This document shows, in pieces, positions 26,440-34,778 of a stretch of 64,000 nt of DNA; positions within the stretch are counted from its first letter, which is position 1; every line of letters starts with the position of its first letter. A program made the position numbers and the translations under genes. Source of the stretch: Butyrivibrio sp. X503 (GTDB taxonomy: Bacteria; Bacillota; Clostridia; Lachnospirales; Lachnospiraceae). The notes below the pieces were generated by a model. It saw only the letters and a list, made by a program, of their open reading frames with translations. It had not been told where the DNA came from and made no database searches. The stretch is taken from NCBI RefSeq assembly GCF_003625475.1, contig NZ_RAIQ01000001.1, positions 248,001 through 312,000 on the forward strand. The letters run 5' to 3'.

Positions 26440-27066
26440 TTATAATCTTTTGCCGCAGTATGGACAGAATACAGCATCACTGGGAAGCTTCTCTCCGCAC
26501 CTTGTGCAGAATGCCACTCTGGATTTAGCTCTTGATCCGGATCCGCGTTTTGAATCCGAACCGGGTCCGTAAGCAAGCTTTGCAAGCTCTTTATCCGTAC
26601 GCTCATCTACGTAGTCATCATCCAGATAACCGTCTTCTTCACCACGTCTGGGAGGTGCTACGCGACGTCTTCCGGCTTCATCTCTTCGTCTTGCTTCGGC
26701 TCTTCTGCGTCTTTCCTCTTCTTCCTCACGCCAAGCTTCTTCCTCAGCACGTCTTCTCTCAGCCTCGGCGCGTCTCTTCTCCTCTTCGGCGCGTCTCTTT
26801 TCCTCGGCCTCTCTTCTAGCCTTTTCTTCAGCCTCTCTTCTTGCTCTTTCCTCGGCTTCTCTTCTGGCCTTCTCTTCGGCTTCTCTTCTCGCTCTTTCTT
26901 CCGCTTCCTTACGGGCAGCTTCTTCTGCAGCCCTTCTCGCTTCCTCAGCGGCTCTTCTTTCCTCTTCCGCCTCGGCGATCAGATCTTCGGGAACAGGCCA
27001 TCCGCATGATGTACAGATCTCATCCTCAAAGACAATCGGGGCTCCGCACTTAAAGCAGTATCCCAT
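26440..27066 (-). CDS. Zinc-ribbon protein with a long charged coiled coil
   Basis: A 208-residue protein with a zinc ribbon at each end. CFKCG...CTSCG lies in the first 20 residues and CTRCG...CPYCG in the last 25. Between them, residues about 35-130 are almost only Glu, Arg and Ala in repeats such as EEKARREAEERARR, predicting a continuous charged helix; this also makes the DNA repetitive. A basic, Arg/Gly-rich linker precedes the second ribbon. The ATG at 27066 is chosen because GAGG precedes it. The frame stays open to a GTG at 27144, and those extra 26 residues look protein-like, so a longer form is possible. It closes the LRR/VWA/MoxR gene run. Function is unknown. Confidence 0.7.
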   Translation of the reverse strand: MGYCFKCGAPIVFEDEICTSCGWPVPEDLIAEAEEERRAAEEARRAAEEAARKEAEERARREAEEKARREAEERARREAEEKARREAEEKRRAEEEKRRAEAERRRAEEEAWREEEEERRRRAEARRRDEAGRRRVAPPRRGEEDGYLDDDYVDERTDKELAKLAYGPGSDSKRGSGSRAKSRVAFCTRCGEKLPSDAVFCPYCGKRL

Positions 27067-27160
27067 AATATCCTCTTTGGGAATCTTATTCTTTCCTACG
27101 CTTCCGGAAACATTCTCCGCAAGCTTACCTACAGATGATGCCACCTGAGTTAATGTATCC

Positions 27161-27604
27161 TTATTCTATGTCCAGACTTTCCCCGGCGATATCTTCAATG
27201 AATATACTATCTTCCTTAGTAATCTGTTTTTTTAATTTATATTTTTCAACTTCAGACAAGGGATTCTTAAAACCAATTTTCCCTTTTGGATACTTGCCTC
27301 TTAATATTGATTCATATAAACATTCAATAAAAGACGACCATTTCGGCAAGTTTTCATTATCACTTTTGTCGATCAAATAACCGATGCCATCTGCTCTGTA
27401 AAAAATCAGTAATGCTATGCTTAATTCGCAGCTTTCATTATCCAAAACCAACTGTGGAATATCAAAACCATTATCCCAATTATAATTATAGGCATATAGA
27501 TATAACTGCTCAGAATCATTCATCTGAATAATACTTTCTTTAGCCACTTCAATATCAGTGTTATATAGCAGTGCCTTTACTGCCTCAATTTTCTTATCTT
27601 CCAC
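27161..27604 (-). CDS. DUF4274-like protein, possible immunity protein
   Basis: A 147-residue acidic protein. The segment YAYNYNWDNGFDIPQLVLDNESCELSIALLIFYRADG, read in pieces, resembles the DUF4274 pattern (WDDGF...P, then a conserved LxxFYxADG), a family often seen among polymorphic-toxin immunity proteins. That match is from memory. It begins with GTG after a strong GGAGGAG site. The DNA is clearly more AT-rich than the thi operon or the MoxR gene on either side. It lies in a five-gene run of small proteins downstream of moxR. Confidence 0.6.
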   Translation of the reverse strand: MEDKKIEAVKALLYNTDIEVAKESIIQMNDSEQLYLYAYNYNWDNGFDIPQLVLDNESCELSIALLIFYRADGIGYLIDKSDNENLPKWSSFIECLYESILRGKYPKGKIGFKNPLSEVEKYKLKKQITKEDSIFIEDIAGESLDIE

Positions 27605-27660
27605 TACTCCTCCAAAAACTCATACATTGGAAAATCATTGTCTGTGATTAGATGCCTATG

Positions 27661-28167
27661 TTATAGTTCTATAACATTATGAGCATCCGAAAAATGCACT
27701 CTTTCCTTTATCAATTCAATATTCTTTATCCCATCATATTTGACCGAATATATACCTCGATCGACATTGTCAATTTTCAATAATATTTCCATTTCTAATT
27801 CCGGATAAGCAAGACACTGTACTAATTCGCTTGCATTTATCACAATCAACTTTCCGGACTCAACATCAATATATGTATATGAATCACTTTTCGTATCAGA
27901 AATGGTTATTTTGCAATTATACTCATCTTTATTAGCTAAAAAGAGAACCATCTTACCGGAATTACAAAATTCTACAATATTTTTAGTTTCCCGTTTTCTT
28001 ACATCTTTCCATTTCTCATTTGGAAAATCATGTATCAATTCAGTTTTTCCGTCTCGATCAAGTATTATGTCTAACTCAGCTAAAAGATTGTCATCTATTT
28101 CATCTAAGTATTTCTCATCAATTAAAACCAGACCGTCTATGCCATCACATCTATAATCATAATTCAT
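27661..28167 (-). CDS. Hypothetical acidic protein
   Basis: A 168-residue acidic soluble protein without a signal peptide, membrane segment or motif that I recognise. Predicted structure is mixed helix and strand, with several beta-rich stretches such as CKITISDTKSDSYTYIDV. The ATG follows GAGGTG. AT-rich base composition and small size match its neighbours on both sides. It may be an immunity-type protein, but this rests only on context. Confidence 0.5.
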   Translation of the reverse strand: MNYDYRCDGIDGLVLIDEKYLDEIDDNLLAELDIILDRDGKTELIHDFPNEKWKDVRKRETKNIVEFCNSGKMVLFLANKDEYNCKITISDTKSDSYTYIDVESGKLIVINASELVQCLAYPELEMEILLKIDNVDRGIYSVKYDGIKNIELIKERVHFSDAHNVIEL

Positions 28168-28196
28168 AATAGCACCTCAGCATTTTTTTACCTTTA

Positions 28197-28538
28197 TCAT
28201 ATGTACAATAGATTTATAATCTCATCAGCCAACTTTATGATTCTACGAAAACTTGTCGAAGCTCTAATCTTATCCATATCCGACAACTTGGATAATATCT
28301 TTTCTTCACCGATATAAATCTCTCTTAATTCAGAACACTTTTTATATATTGTTTCATCAATATAGCCTTCATCAATCAACAAATCCAAAGTATTATTATG
28401 TAAAAAACTGATTATATCTGGTGGTAGTTCTTCGAATAATGTATATCTAAAATCATCATCGTTCATTGATAAAATATTTGAAGAACTTTTTTGCAATGTA
28501 CACTTAAATAAATCATATCTTTCATCTTCACTTAACAA
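28197..28538 (-). CDS. Hypothetical helical protein with TTG start
   Basis: A 113-residue, mostly helical acidic protein of unknown family. The start is TTG at 28538, preceded by GAGGGG at a 7-bp spacing and overlapping the end of the upstream gene by 11 bp, so translation is probably coupled. No ATG is available until about residue 25. It belongs to the AT-rich run of small genes. Confidence 0.5.
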   Translation of the reverse strand: MLSEDERYDLFKCTLQKSSSNILSMNDDDFRYTLFEELPPDIISFLHNNTLDLLIDEGYIDETIYKKCSELREIYIGEEKILSKLSDMDKIRASTSFRRIIKLADEIINLLYI

Positions 28539-28887
28539 TACTGCGCCCCTCTATCTTCCCTGTCTCAGCATTTATCTTAAAATTTCTTCCATAAAAATCA
28601 GAAGCATATATCTTATCTTCCTTAAGTCCCATCTGTTCATACGGAAGAAGATTCTTTAATTCCGGATATTTACAAGCAATATCCTCAGATTGCCAATTCA
28701 CCTTTGCATCCGCGTCCAAACAAAAGATATTATTAATCTCATTGCTATCATACGGGATTGCAAGTAGGATAATAAAACTTTTTTTGTACTGAATCACAGT
28801 CCTGATTTCGAATTCAAAATCATAACCTCTATTGTTGATTTCTATATGATTTTTCTCGAATTTATACACTTCAAAATCCTCTTTCAT
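28528..28887 (-). CDS. Hypothetical protein
   Basis: A 119-residue soluble protein, rich in Lys, Glu, Asn and Ile. Short strand-like repeats (IFCLDADAKVNWQ ... IYASDFYGRNFKINAETGKIEG) look like single blades of a beta-propeller or a small beta-sheet protein. The ATG at 28887 lies 27 bp after the upstream stop; an alternative GTG at 28941 would overlap the previous gene. No known family is recognised. Confidence 0.5.
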   Translation of the reverse strand: MKEDFEVYKFEKNHIEINNRGYDFEFEIRTVIQYKKSFIILLAIPYDSNEINNIFCLDADAKVNWQSEDIACKYPELKNLLPYEQMGLKEDKIYASDFYGRNFKINAETGKIEGRSIVK

Positions 28888-28913
28888 GACTTCTACTCTT
28901 TCAATGCACGATA

Positions 28914-29423
28914 CTAAAACAATTGTGGAATTCCTGTCCACGTTAAAATCGGCATTTCTTCTATAAGCTTGAAATATAGCAGTATTTCCTGATTATCCCC
29001 ATAGATGCCTGAGCTTGGTTTTTTGGTAAGCACGGTGACATAATAGAAACCATCCTCCATAGCAACAGTTTGCTCATCAGGCACTTCATCACTCCATTCA
29101 GATAGCCAATAAACATCAATGATATTAACTTTTCCTCCAATTACCTCCAGAGCTAATCTGATTGCTGTCAGATAGTCACTGATTGTTTGCTCTGATGGAT
29201 ACCCCTCTCTGATCTTTAAAACAAACTGTCCCGGTCCGCCTGTGTTAAAGCCTATAATATCTCCCTTTTTCAAATGCTCCGCAACCTTTTCCGGCGTATT
29301 AAATTCCTTAGAAAAAAAGTCTTCTCCCTCAGAACATTTTATGGCTTTATCCGAATATAAAACTATACCAGGTCCGTCTGTGCTAATATTCAGTTGCAAT
29401 TCACCATATGTATTCATTCTCAT
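28914..29423 (-). CDS. Hypothetical protein coupled to the MoxR ATPase
   Basis: A 169-residue soluble acidic protein, not assigned to a family. It has a beta-rich first half (LQLNISTDGPGIVLYS, GDIIGFNTGGPGQFVLKI) and a helical middle. Its likely start, ATG at 29423, forms an ATGA overlap with the moxR stop codon, so it is made together with MoxR. That makes it the best candidate among the small genes for a functional partner of the ATPase. Confidence 0.55.
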   Translation of the reverse strand: MRMNTYGELQLNISTDGPGIVLYSDKAIKCSEGEDFFSKEFNTPEKVAEHLKKGDIIGFNTGGPGQFVLKIREGYPSEQTISDYLTAIRLALEVIGGKVNIIDVYWLSEWSDEVPDEQTVAMEDGFYYVTVLTKKPSSGIYGDNQEILLYFKLIEEMPILTWTGIPQLF

Positions 29424-30913
29424 TTCCACTCGGATGCAAATTCCAAAATCTCTCGATTGAGTTCTTGTTTACGATCGTTTAAAAGAAGCAGTTTATTGTA
29501 TTTGTAATATGCTTCGTTACCGGTTTCTCTTACAAACTTCAAACTGTGATAAGCATTGGAAAGTTCGGTTAAGAAGATTACCATCTCCTGACTTCCGGTA
29601 AGAGATTCGGGATTTCCGAAAGCTCTTTCCATAAATTCAAAGCTGTTAGTAAGATGCTCTCCTGTCGCCTTTATACTTGCCTGTCTGTCGGCCTCACGGG
29701 AAGTGAACCACTTCTTTGCAGCGGCAACATCGCCTGTTTCAACTTCCTTTAAACACTCTCTGAGTGCCGCAACAGCAAGCCTTCGCTCGCTTTCTTCCTC
29801 GCGATTTAGAAGTCCTGCGTCAGCCTCACGCGACGTCTTTTCTTCGAGTTCATCTATTGCGGGTTTAAGGTACTCCGATTCGCCGTCCACATACTTCTTT
29901 ACCACCTCATACACAAGCTTCTGCACGGCAGCGTTCTTGGAATAATCTCTGAACTCGTCCATAAGCTTATCTGTGAGAAGGCCGATGATACTTAGCTTTT
30001 CATCAAAGGATCCGTTTCTGATGGAAGCTAGGTCTTCGGGGAACTTTCCTTCAAGAATATCGGGAATCTTATAGAGCTCGTTGTATCTGTGATAAAGCTC
30101 GTAGTAATCCGCAAAGTCTCTTGCGATTTCTTTATCCTGTAAGTACTGGTCCGTAAGCTTGTTATCAACAGGGATTCCGAGTTTTTCATGAACCTTTATG
30201 ACTCTTGAAAGATCCTCCCAGCCCCTGGCTGTGACAAAACTCTTTCCGTCGACGTCGCTCTTAATGCTGTAGAAGTTATCCTTCTTAATCTCAAGGTATG
30301 CCATGATAGCGCCGTGAACGCCCTCTTTGTAGGCGTACTCTTTCCACGCATCGAAGTCCTCTTCTATCGAAATCTTGCGCACACGGTCGAGCGTAACGAT
30401 ATCAAACTCCCTGACTGATTTGTTGTACCTTGCGGGATTGCCCGCAGTAACTATGATATAGCCATCGGGAACCTTGTGACTTCCGAAGGTCTTGTACTGA
30501 AGGAACTGAAGCATTGTGGGAGCAAGCGTCTCGGAGACGCAGTTGATCTCATCAAGAAAAAGAATTCCCTCGCTGATCCCTGTCTGCTCGATCTTGTCAT
30601 AAACGGAACCCACAATCTCACTCATCGTATATTCAGTCACGGAATACTTTTTATCACCGTACTCTTTTTCAGATATCATCGGGAGTCCGATCGCACTCTG
30701 CCTTGTGTGATGCGTGATCGTATAAGAAACAAGCCCTATTCCGAGCTCGTGTGCTATCTGCTCCATGATCGCAGTCTTACCGATTCCGGGAGGTCCCATA
30801 AGCAGCACGGGACGCTGCCTCTCAACAGGAATCTCATACTGCCCCGCTTCGTCTTTTTCAAGATACGCTCGTACCGCGTTCTTTATTTCATCCTTTGCTT
30901 CTCTGATATTCAT
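29420..30913 (-). CDS. MoxR-family AAA+ ATPase
   Basis: A 497-residue ATPase. Walker A is GPPGIGKT (about residues 38-45), Walker B is ILFLDEIN (about 118-125), and sensor 1 lies in IVTAGNP. The region from about 290 to 497 is helical and charged, longer than in plain MoxR proteins (about 330 residues), and probably contacts partners. MoxR ATPases work with VWA-domain proteins as chaperone-like remodelling machines. Here the VWA gene lies immediately upstream (9-bp gap). Confidence 0.85.
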   Translation of the reverse strand: MNIREAKDEIKNAVRAYLEKDEAGQYEIPVERQRPVLLMGPPGIGKTAIMEQIAHELGIGLVSYTITHHTRQSAIGLPMISEKEYGDKKYSVTEYTMSEIVGSVYDKIEQTGISEGILFLDEINCVSETLAPTMLQFLQYKTFGSHKVPDGYIIVTAGNPARYNKSVREFDIVTLDRVRKISIEEDFDAWKEYAYKEGVHGAIMAYLEIKKDNFYSIKSDVDGKSFVTARGWEDLSRVIKVHEKLGIPVDNKLTDQYLQDKEIARDFADYYELYHRYNELYKIPDILEGKFPEDLASIRNGSFDEKLSIIGLLTDKLMDEFRDYSKNAAVQKLVYEVVKKYVDGESEYLKPAIDELEEKTSREADAGLLNREEESERRLAVAALRECLKEVETGDVAAAKKWFTSREADRQASIKATGEHLTNSFEFMERAFGNPESLTGSQEMVIFLTELSNAYHSLKFVRETGNEAYYKYNKLLLLNDRKQELNREILEFASEWK

Positions 30914-30922
30914 AGCTACCCC

Positions 30923-32284
30923 TTATATATACAGCTTCTGCGCCCAGTCCGGCACTTCGCTGTCATTATAGTCTTCGTCTTTAGCAAAAACAAAAGCCGT
31001 CTCGTACTTAGTTGCTTCCTTCGGATAAACTCCGTATCCGTCCGTAAAATAAATAAGTCCCTTAAGATTTGTAAGTTCTTCCTTCTCGATAAGTTTCTCA
31101 ACATGTGAAAAGACAGGCCTAAAATCCGTTCCGTAACCGCCCTCGACATGCACTCCGTCCGAATACTTTTTCATGTCATCGACGGAAAGAATCACATCGT
31201 CTCTTTTTACCTCATCATCACATTGGATCACATGTATCTTGATTTTCCTATAGAAATTTTCTCCGGACAAAAGAATCGACGCAGTCTCATTAAGGAATCG
31301 CTGAACCAGTCCGTCCTCGCAGGATGCGGAAGTATCGATCGCGATCACAAGCTCCTGAATCTTCTTAACTTCGCGATGCTCGTTCTCTTCGATAAGAGGC
31401 ATGTTACCATACTTCTCAATTCCGAACGTATACATTCCGTAGTCAAAAGAGTCGGGATCTATGATCGTCTCTTCTCTGATAACCATAAAGTCATCCAGAA
31501 AATCGCGGTAGTCAGTCCTTCCGGTATTCTCATATTTCAAAATATAAGAAAGCTTTCCGATCCTGTCACTTGCCTTTTTTCCGACAGTTTCTATCTCGGT
31601 CTGAAGACGCTTACTTTCCTTCTCCCAGTCTTTTTCCTTATCTTCGATAAGCTTCATCCGATTCGGAGAAAGAAAATGCACGTTGTCATTTTTCTTTTCA
31701 TCATCAGCATTTGGATCATCCTTGGGAAGCCTCTTCCAAAAGCCGTGATCATCCGCCCAAAACTCTTTTTCCAGCTTCTCGAATTCGTCATAATCTTCAA
31801 AAGGATGCTCCTCGGAAAAATACCGATAAAGCTTCTCCACCGTAAGAACCTTCACATCCCGTGAAAGCCTCTCATACCAGCCGTCCCGATAATCGGATGA
31901 GATCCTGTAAATACACTTATAGTCCATGTCATCAAGGATCGACTCGACGACAATATCCGCGCACAGATCATAAAGCCGCTCGTCCTCGTATCTTCCCGAT
32001 GTGTACATATGCCTGAAAATGCAATGCATAAGCATGTGCATATATGTTCTGTTAAGCCTTGCCGGTTCCTCGGTAAACAGCTTAAATAAATATGACGGAT
32101 TAAATCTTATGCTGACAGCGTCCGTTCCGACACTCGTCGTAGAAAGATCCATCTCGTAAGAAAGACTTGAAAGCGCCGCGCTCATAAATCTCATGGCAAT
32201 ATAGAGCTCGGTTCTCGACGCATCCAAGACCCTGCAGCCCATCTCGCTAAGCTCTCTCTTTTTCTTACTTCCCTCTGCCATCAT
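30923..32284 (-). CDS. DUF2201-type metallopeptidase-like/VWA protein
   Basis: A 453-residue protein. The N-terminal half resembles the DUF2201 zincin-like domain, but the metal helix reads HMLMHCIFRH: three histidines are kept, while the catalytic Glu after the first His is Met, so peptidase activity is doubtful. The C-terminal 170 residues are a VWA-like domain with MIDAS elements DTSAS, GYGTDF and YFTDG. It shares an ATGA overlap with the LRR gene upstream and is followed by moxR, giving a tight three-gene unit. The likely role is substrate or partner capture for the MoxR ATPase. Confidence 0.8.
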   Translation of the reverse strand: MMAEGSKKKRELSEMGCRVLDASRTELYIAMRFMSAALSSLSYEMDLSTTSVGTDAVSIRFNPSYLFKLFTEEPARLNRTYMHMLMHCIFRHMYTSGRYEDERLYDLCADIVVESILDDMDYKCIYRISSDYRDGWYERLSRDVKVLTVEKLYRYFSEEHPFEDYDEFEKLEKEFWADDHGFWKRLPKDDPNADDEKKNDNVHFLSPNRMKLIEDKEKDWEKESKRLQTEIETVGKKASDRIGKLSYILKYENTGRTDYRDFLDDFMVIREETIIDPDSFDYGMYTFGIEKYGNMPLIEENEHREVKKIQELVIAIDTSASCEDGLVQRFLNETASILLSGENFYRKIKIHVIQCDDEVKRDDVILSVDDMKKYSDGVHVEGGYGTDFRPVFSHVEKLIEKEELTNLKGLIYFTDGYGVYPKEATKYETAFVFAKDEDYNDSEVPDWAQKLYI

Positions 32285-33204
32285 AAAACAAACTCCGTCG
32301 CCGTTCCCGCAGTCCCTGCACCTGCATCCATAAACACCGCGGAAAAAAGAGTTTTCCCTTTGTCCGAGGCATATTTTATTGCCTTGTCGATATCCGCATC
32401 TTCAAGTACTTTCTGCGCATCCGCGCATCTGTATGTCAAAAGAGCCTTCATAAGCTCCAAATTTTCATCTTCATTAACGTCATCTATCAGACGACAAAGA
32501 ATCCCCGCACCGTTCTTTCTTACATACTTCTCATAAACAGCTCTGTAGCCTTCAAGAAGCTCTTTTGGAAAAAGAAGTCTTCCCATCGCTATACTCTCCG
32601 ACAACGCATTTCCGTCGATGACCGCTTTATCAAAAAGCCTGTCGTATTCTCTGTAATCAATGCTCCTTCTGTCTACGCACTCTCTGTACGCATAGCCCGA
32701 ACCCGCAATTGAAAACTGTATAGTGCGTGCCATGGTATTCTCATTAAAATCATAGACAAACTCAGGGAACGTAAGCCTCGCCTCATCGTAACCGTTATCC
32801 GTCTTAATATGTATCCTGAACTCAAGCGTTCTGTCACTGTCCGCAAGGAAGTTCCTTATAACCTCATACCATCCCGAATTAACGGTAATATCGATTATCT
32901 TAAGCTTGTCGCACTGTCTGCAAACTCCGTCGTAATAATCGTCGAGACTGTCAAAGATACTTATCTTCTCAAGATTCTTACAATTATGAAAAGCAAACCC
33001 GTATAGCGTCTTAACGCTCTCGGGAATCTCCACACTGACTATATCTTCTCTTCCCGAAAAAGAGTGGTTTCCTATCGCCTCGACAGAAAGCCCCTCTATG
33101 GTTTTGGGTATAACAAGCTTCTCTCCGTTTCCTTCATAGCCCGTTATCTCAATATATTCATGACCGTCTTTTTTACTTTTCTTTTTCTCGTATAAAAAAG
33201 CCAT
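32281..33204 (-). CDS. BspA-like leucine-rich-repeat protein
   Basis: A 307-residue protein. Residues about 10-110 contain LRR_5/BspA-type repeats (LVIPKTIEGLSVEAIGNHSF, then VSVEIPESVKTLYGFAFHNC, then LEKISIFDSL), normally a binding surface. Residues 120-200 are strand-rich, and the C-terminal 100 are helical with an ankyrin-like pattern (LMKALLTYRCADAQKVLEDADIDKAI). There is no signal peptide, so it acts in the cytoplasm. Its stop overlaps the VWA start. It probably gives target recognition to the MoxR-VWA unit; that is inference. Confidence 0.72.
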   Translation of the reverse strand: MAFLYEKKKSKKDGHEYIEITGYEGNGEKLVIPKTIEGLSVEAIGNHSFSGREDIVSVEIPESVKTLYGFAFHNCKNLEKISIFDSLDDYYDGVCRQCDKLKIIDITVNSGWYEVIRNFLADSDRTLEFRIHIKTDNGYDEARLTFPEFVYDFNENTMARTIQFSIAGSGYAYRECVDRRSIDYREYDRLFDKAVIDGNALSESIAMGRLLFPKELLEGYRAVYEKYVRKNGAGILCRLIDDVNEDENLELMKALLTYRCADAQKVLEDADIDKAIKYASDKGKTLFSAVFMDAGAGTAGTATEFVL

Positions 33205-33217
33205 TGTTTAACCGTTC

Positions 33218-34126
33218 TTATCTCTTATGCTTAACCTTTATGGTCACAGCCTTATTTATAACGCTAATATCCGTCTCCTTGGCAGCTCCTCCGAATTCTC
33301 CGTCAACGGTCCATTCGCACTCTGTATCAGACATAAACTTTACTTTTTTAATCTGCTTGATCGTTATAAGACTGCTGCTCTCGATATTGGTCGCAAGAGC
33401 TCCGAGGATCTCATTAAACTCCACGATATTCTTGGGCGCATGAATAAGAAGAAGTTCCATCTCACCGTCATCGAGTTTAACGTCGGTCTTTCCGAATATA
33501 TTCATTCCGCCGATGGAACCGGAATTACATACTGCACCGAAGACATAGTCATCCTCTATAATTTCGCCGTCTATATCTATCTTCATATGAGAGTTGTAGC
33601 CAAGACTCTGCGGAAGCTCTGAAATAGCACTGATAACGTACGCAGCATATCCAAGGATATTTTTAAGATCCTGATCTGTCGCATAGCTCACCTTGGAAAA
33701 AGCCCCGAAAGCGGCAACATAATTAAAATATCTGTCATTCATCTTGCCGACATCATACGAAAAAGGATATCCGTCCAAAGCCACCTCAAGCGCTGCGGCG
33801 TGAACACTCGGAATTCCGAGTCCCTTTGCAAAATCATTGGTACTGCCTGAGGGAATATATGAAATAACCGGTTTGTTTTGCATATCCATAACCGCGCCGA
33901 CAACATGATTAAGCGTGCCGTCGCCGCCACTGCAAACGATTGATTCAACAAGTCCGTCGTATTTCCCTATTATCGACTCCGAATCAAGTCCGGATCCCGG
34001 AATAATGGGATAAATGATAGGCTCATATCCCCGCTGAGCAAGACCCGTTGCTATCGCAAAGGTATTGTTTCCGGCCTTTCCCGTTCCCGCTGATTTATTT
34101 ATAAGTACCAGTGCTCTCTTTCCCAT
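33218..34126 (-). CDS. Diacylglycerol/lipid kinase family protein (DgkB/YegS type)
   Basis: A 302-residue kinase. LINKSAGTGKA and the nucleotide-binding motif SGGDGTLNHV are the hallmarks of the DAGK catalytic domain; the second domain (YFNYVAAFGAF, VDGEFGG) completes the family layout. DgkB recycles diacylglycerol left by lipoteichoic acid synthesis into phosphatidic acid; YegS acts on other lipids. The second ATG (34126) is preferred because GAGG stands 9 bp before it. It starts 15 bp after folA ends. Confidence 0.85.
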   Translation of the reverse strand: MGKRALVLINKSAGTGKAGNNTFAIATGLAQRGYEPIIYPIIPGSGLDSESIIGKYDGLVESIVCSGGDGTLNHVVGAVMDMQNKPVISYIPSGSTNDFAKGLGIPSVHAAALEVALDGYPFSYDVGKMNDRYFNYVAAFGAFSKVSYATDQDLKNILGYAAYVISAISELPQSLGYNSHMKIDIDGEIIEDDYVFGAVCNSGSIGGMNIFGKTDVKLDDGEMELLLIHAPKNIVEFNEILGALATNIESSSLITIKQIKKVKFMSDTECEWTVDGEFGGAAKETDISVINKAVTIKVKHKR

Positions 34127-34141
34127 AAACATTTGCCTCGT

Positions 34142-34633
34142 TTATTTCTTTTTATAAATCCTGTATGTATATGTAATATCAAAGTAAACCTGCTCATCGC
34201 TTTCTTCAACCATCTCCCAGTTAGGGTCTTTATCAAGGTTGGGGAAGTATGCATCAGCTTCGTATGCCTTATCGATAAAGGTAACGATAGCAGTATCACA
34301 GTCATCGATGAACTGCTTGTAGACAGTCTCTCCTCCGATGATATAAACATCATCCGAATTTTCGTTCTTAATAAGCTCCATAAGCTCATCTCTGTTATGC
34401 GCCACTTCCGCATTCTTAACCGTGTAATCGGGTCTTGTCGAAAGAATGATATTTCTTCTGTTCGGAAGAACTATCTTCTGAGGGAATGTCTCAAGAGTTT
34501 TTCTTCCGTAAATGATGGTATTGCCTGAAGTTCTGCGTCTGAAGTTATCCTTCTGATCCGCGGGAATGCTCACAAGGAGCTGTCCCTTATTTCCTATTGC
34601 CCAATTGCTGTCAACCGCAACGATAGCTTTCAT
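34142..34633 (-). CDS. folA: Dihydrofolate reductase
   Basis: A 163-residue enzyme that reduces dihydrofolate to tetrahydrofolate with NADPH. Visible motifs are AIGNKGQLL, the catalytic acid in IPADQKDNFR (Asp26), TIIYGRKTLETFP, RRNIILST and the GGETVYKQF segment, all in the usual order. The start at 34633 follows GGAGGA. thyA, which produces dihydrofolate, lies 3 kb away. Confidence 0.95.
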   Translation of the reverse strand: MKAIVAVDSNWAIGNKGQLLVSIPADQKDNFRRRTSGNTIIYGRKTLETFPQKIVLPNRRNIILSTRPDYTVKNAEVAHNRDELMELIKNENSDDVYIIGGETVYKQFIDDCDTAIVTFIDKAYEADAYFPNLDKDPNWEMVEESDEQVYFDITYTYRIYKKK

Positions 34634-34681
34634 AAATTCTCCTCCGTGTACTAAAAAAATCTTTTTCCAATAATAATAAAC

Positions 34682-34708
34682 AAAAGGTGCCCGTGTCGGA
34701 CACCTTTT
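34682..34708 (-). terminator. Terminator of the DUF3048 lipoprotein gene
   Basis: A 12-bp stem (AAAAGGTGTCCG / CGGGCACCTTTT, one T-G pair) with a 3-nt loop; on the minus strand it is followed by a T-rich run. It separates this gene from folA. Confidence 0.82.
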
Positions 34709-34778
34709 ATTATACATTTACATATTTAGATTGTTCAATGATGAATGATATACGCATTTATGACTTTTGACACCTATA

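Noticed and set aside
26532..27053. Antisense frames rich in Leu, Phe and Pro
   Set aside because: They mirror the Glu/Arg/Ala coiled-coil codons of the zinc-ribbon gene and look hydrophobic only because of that bias.
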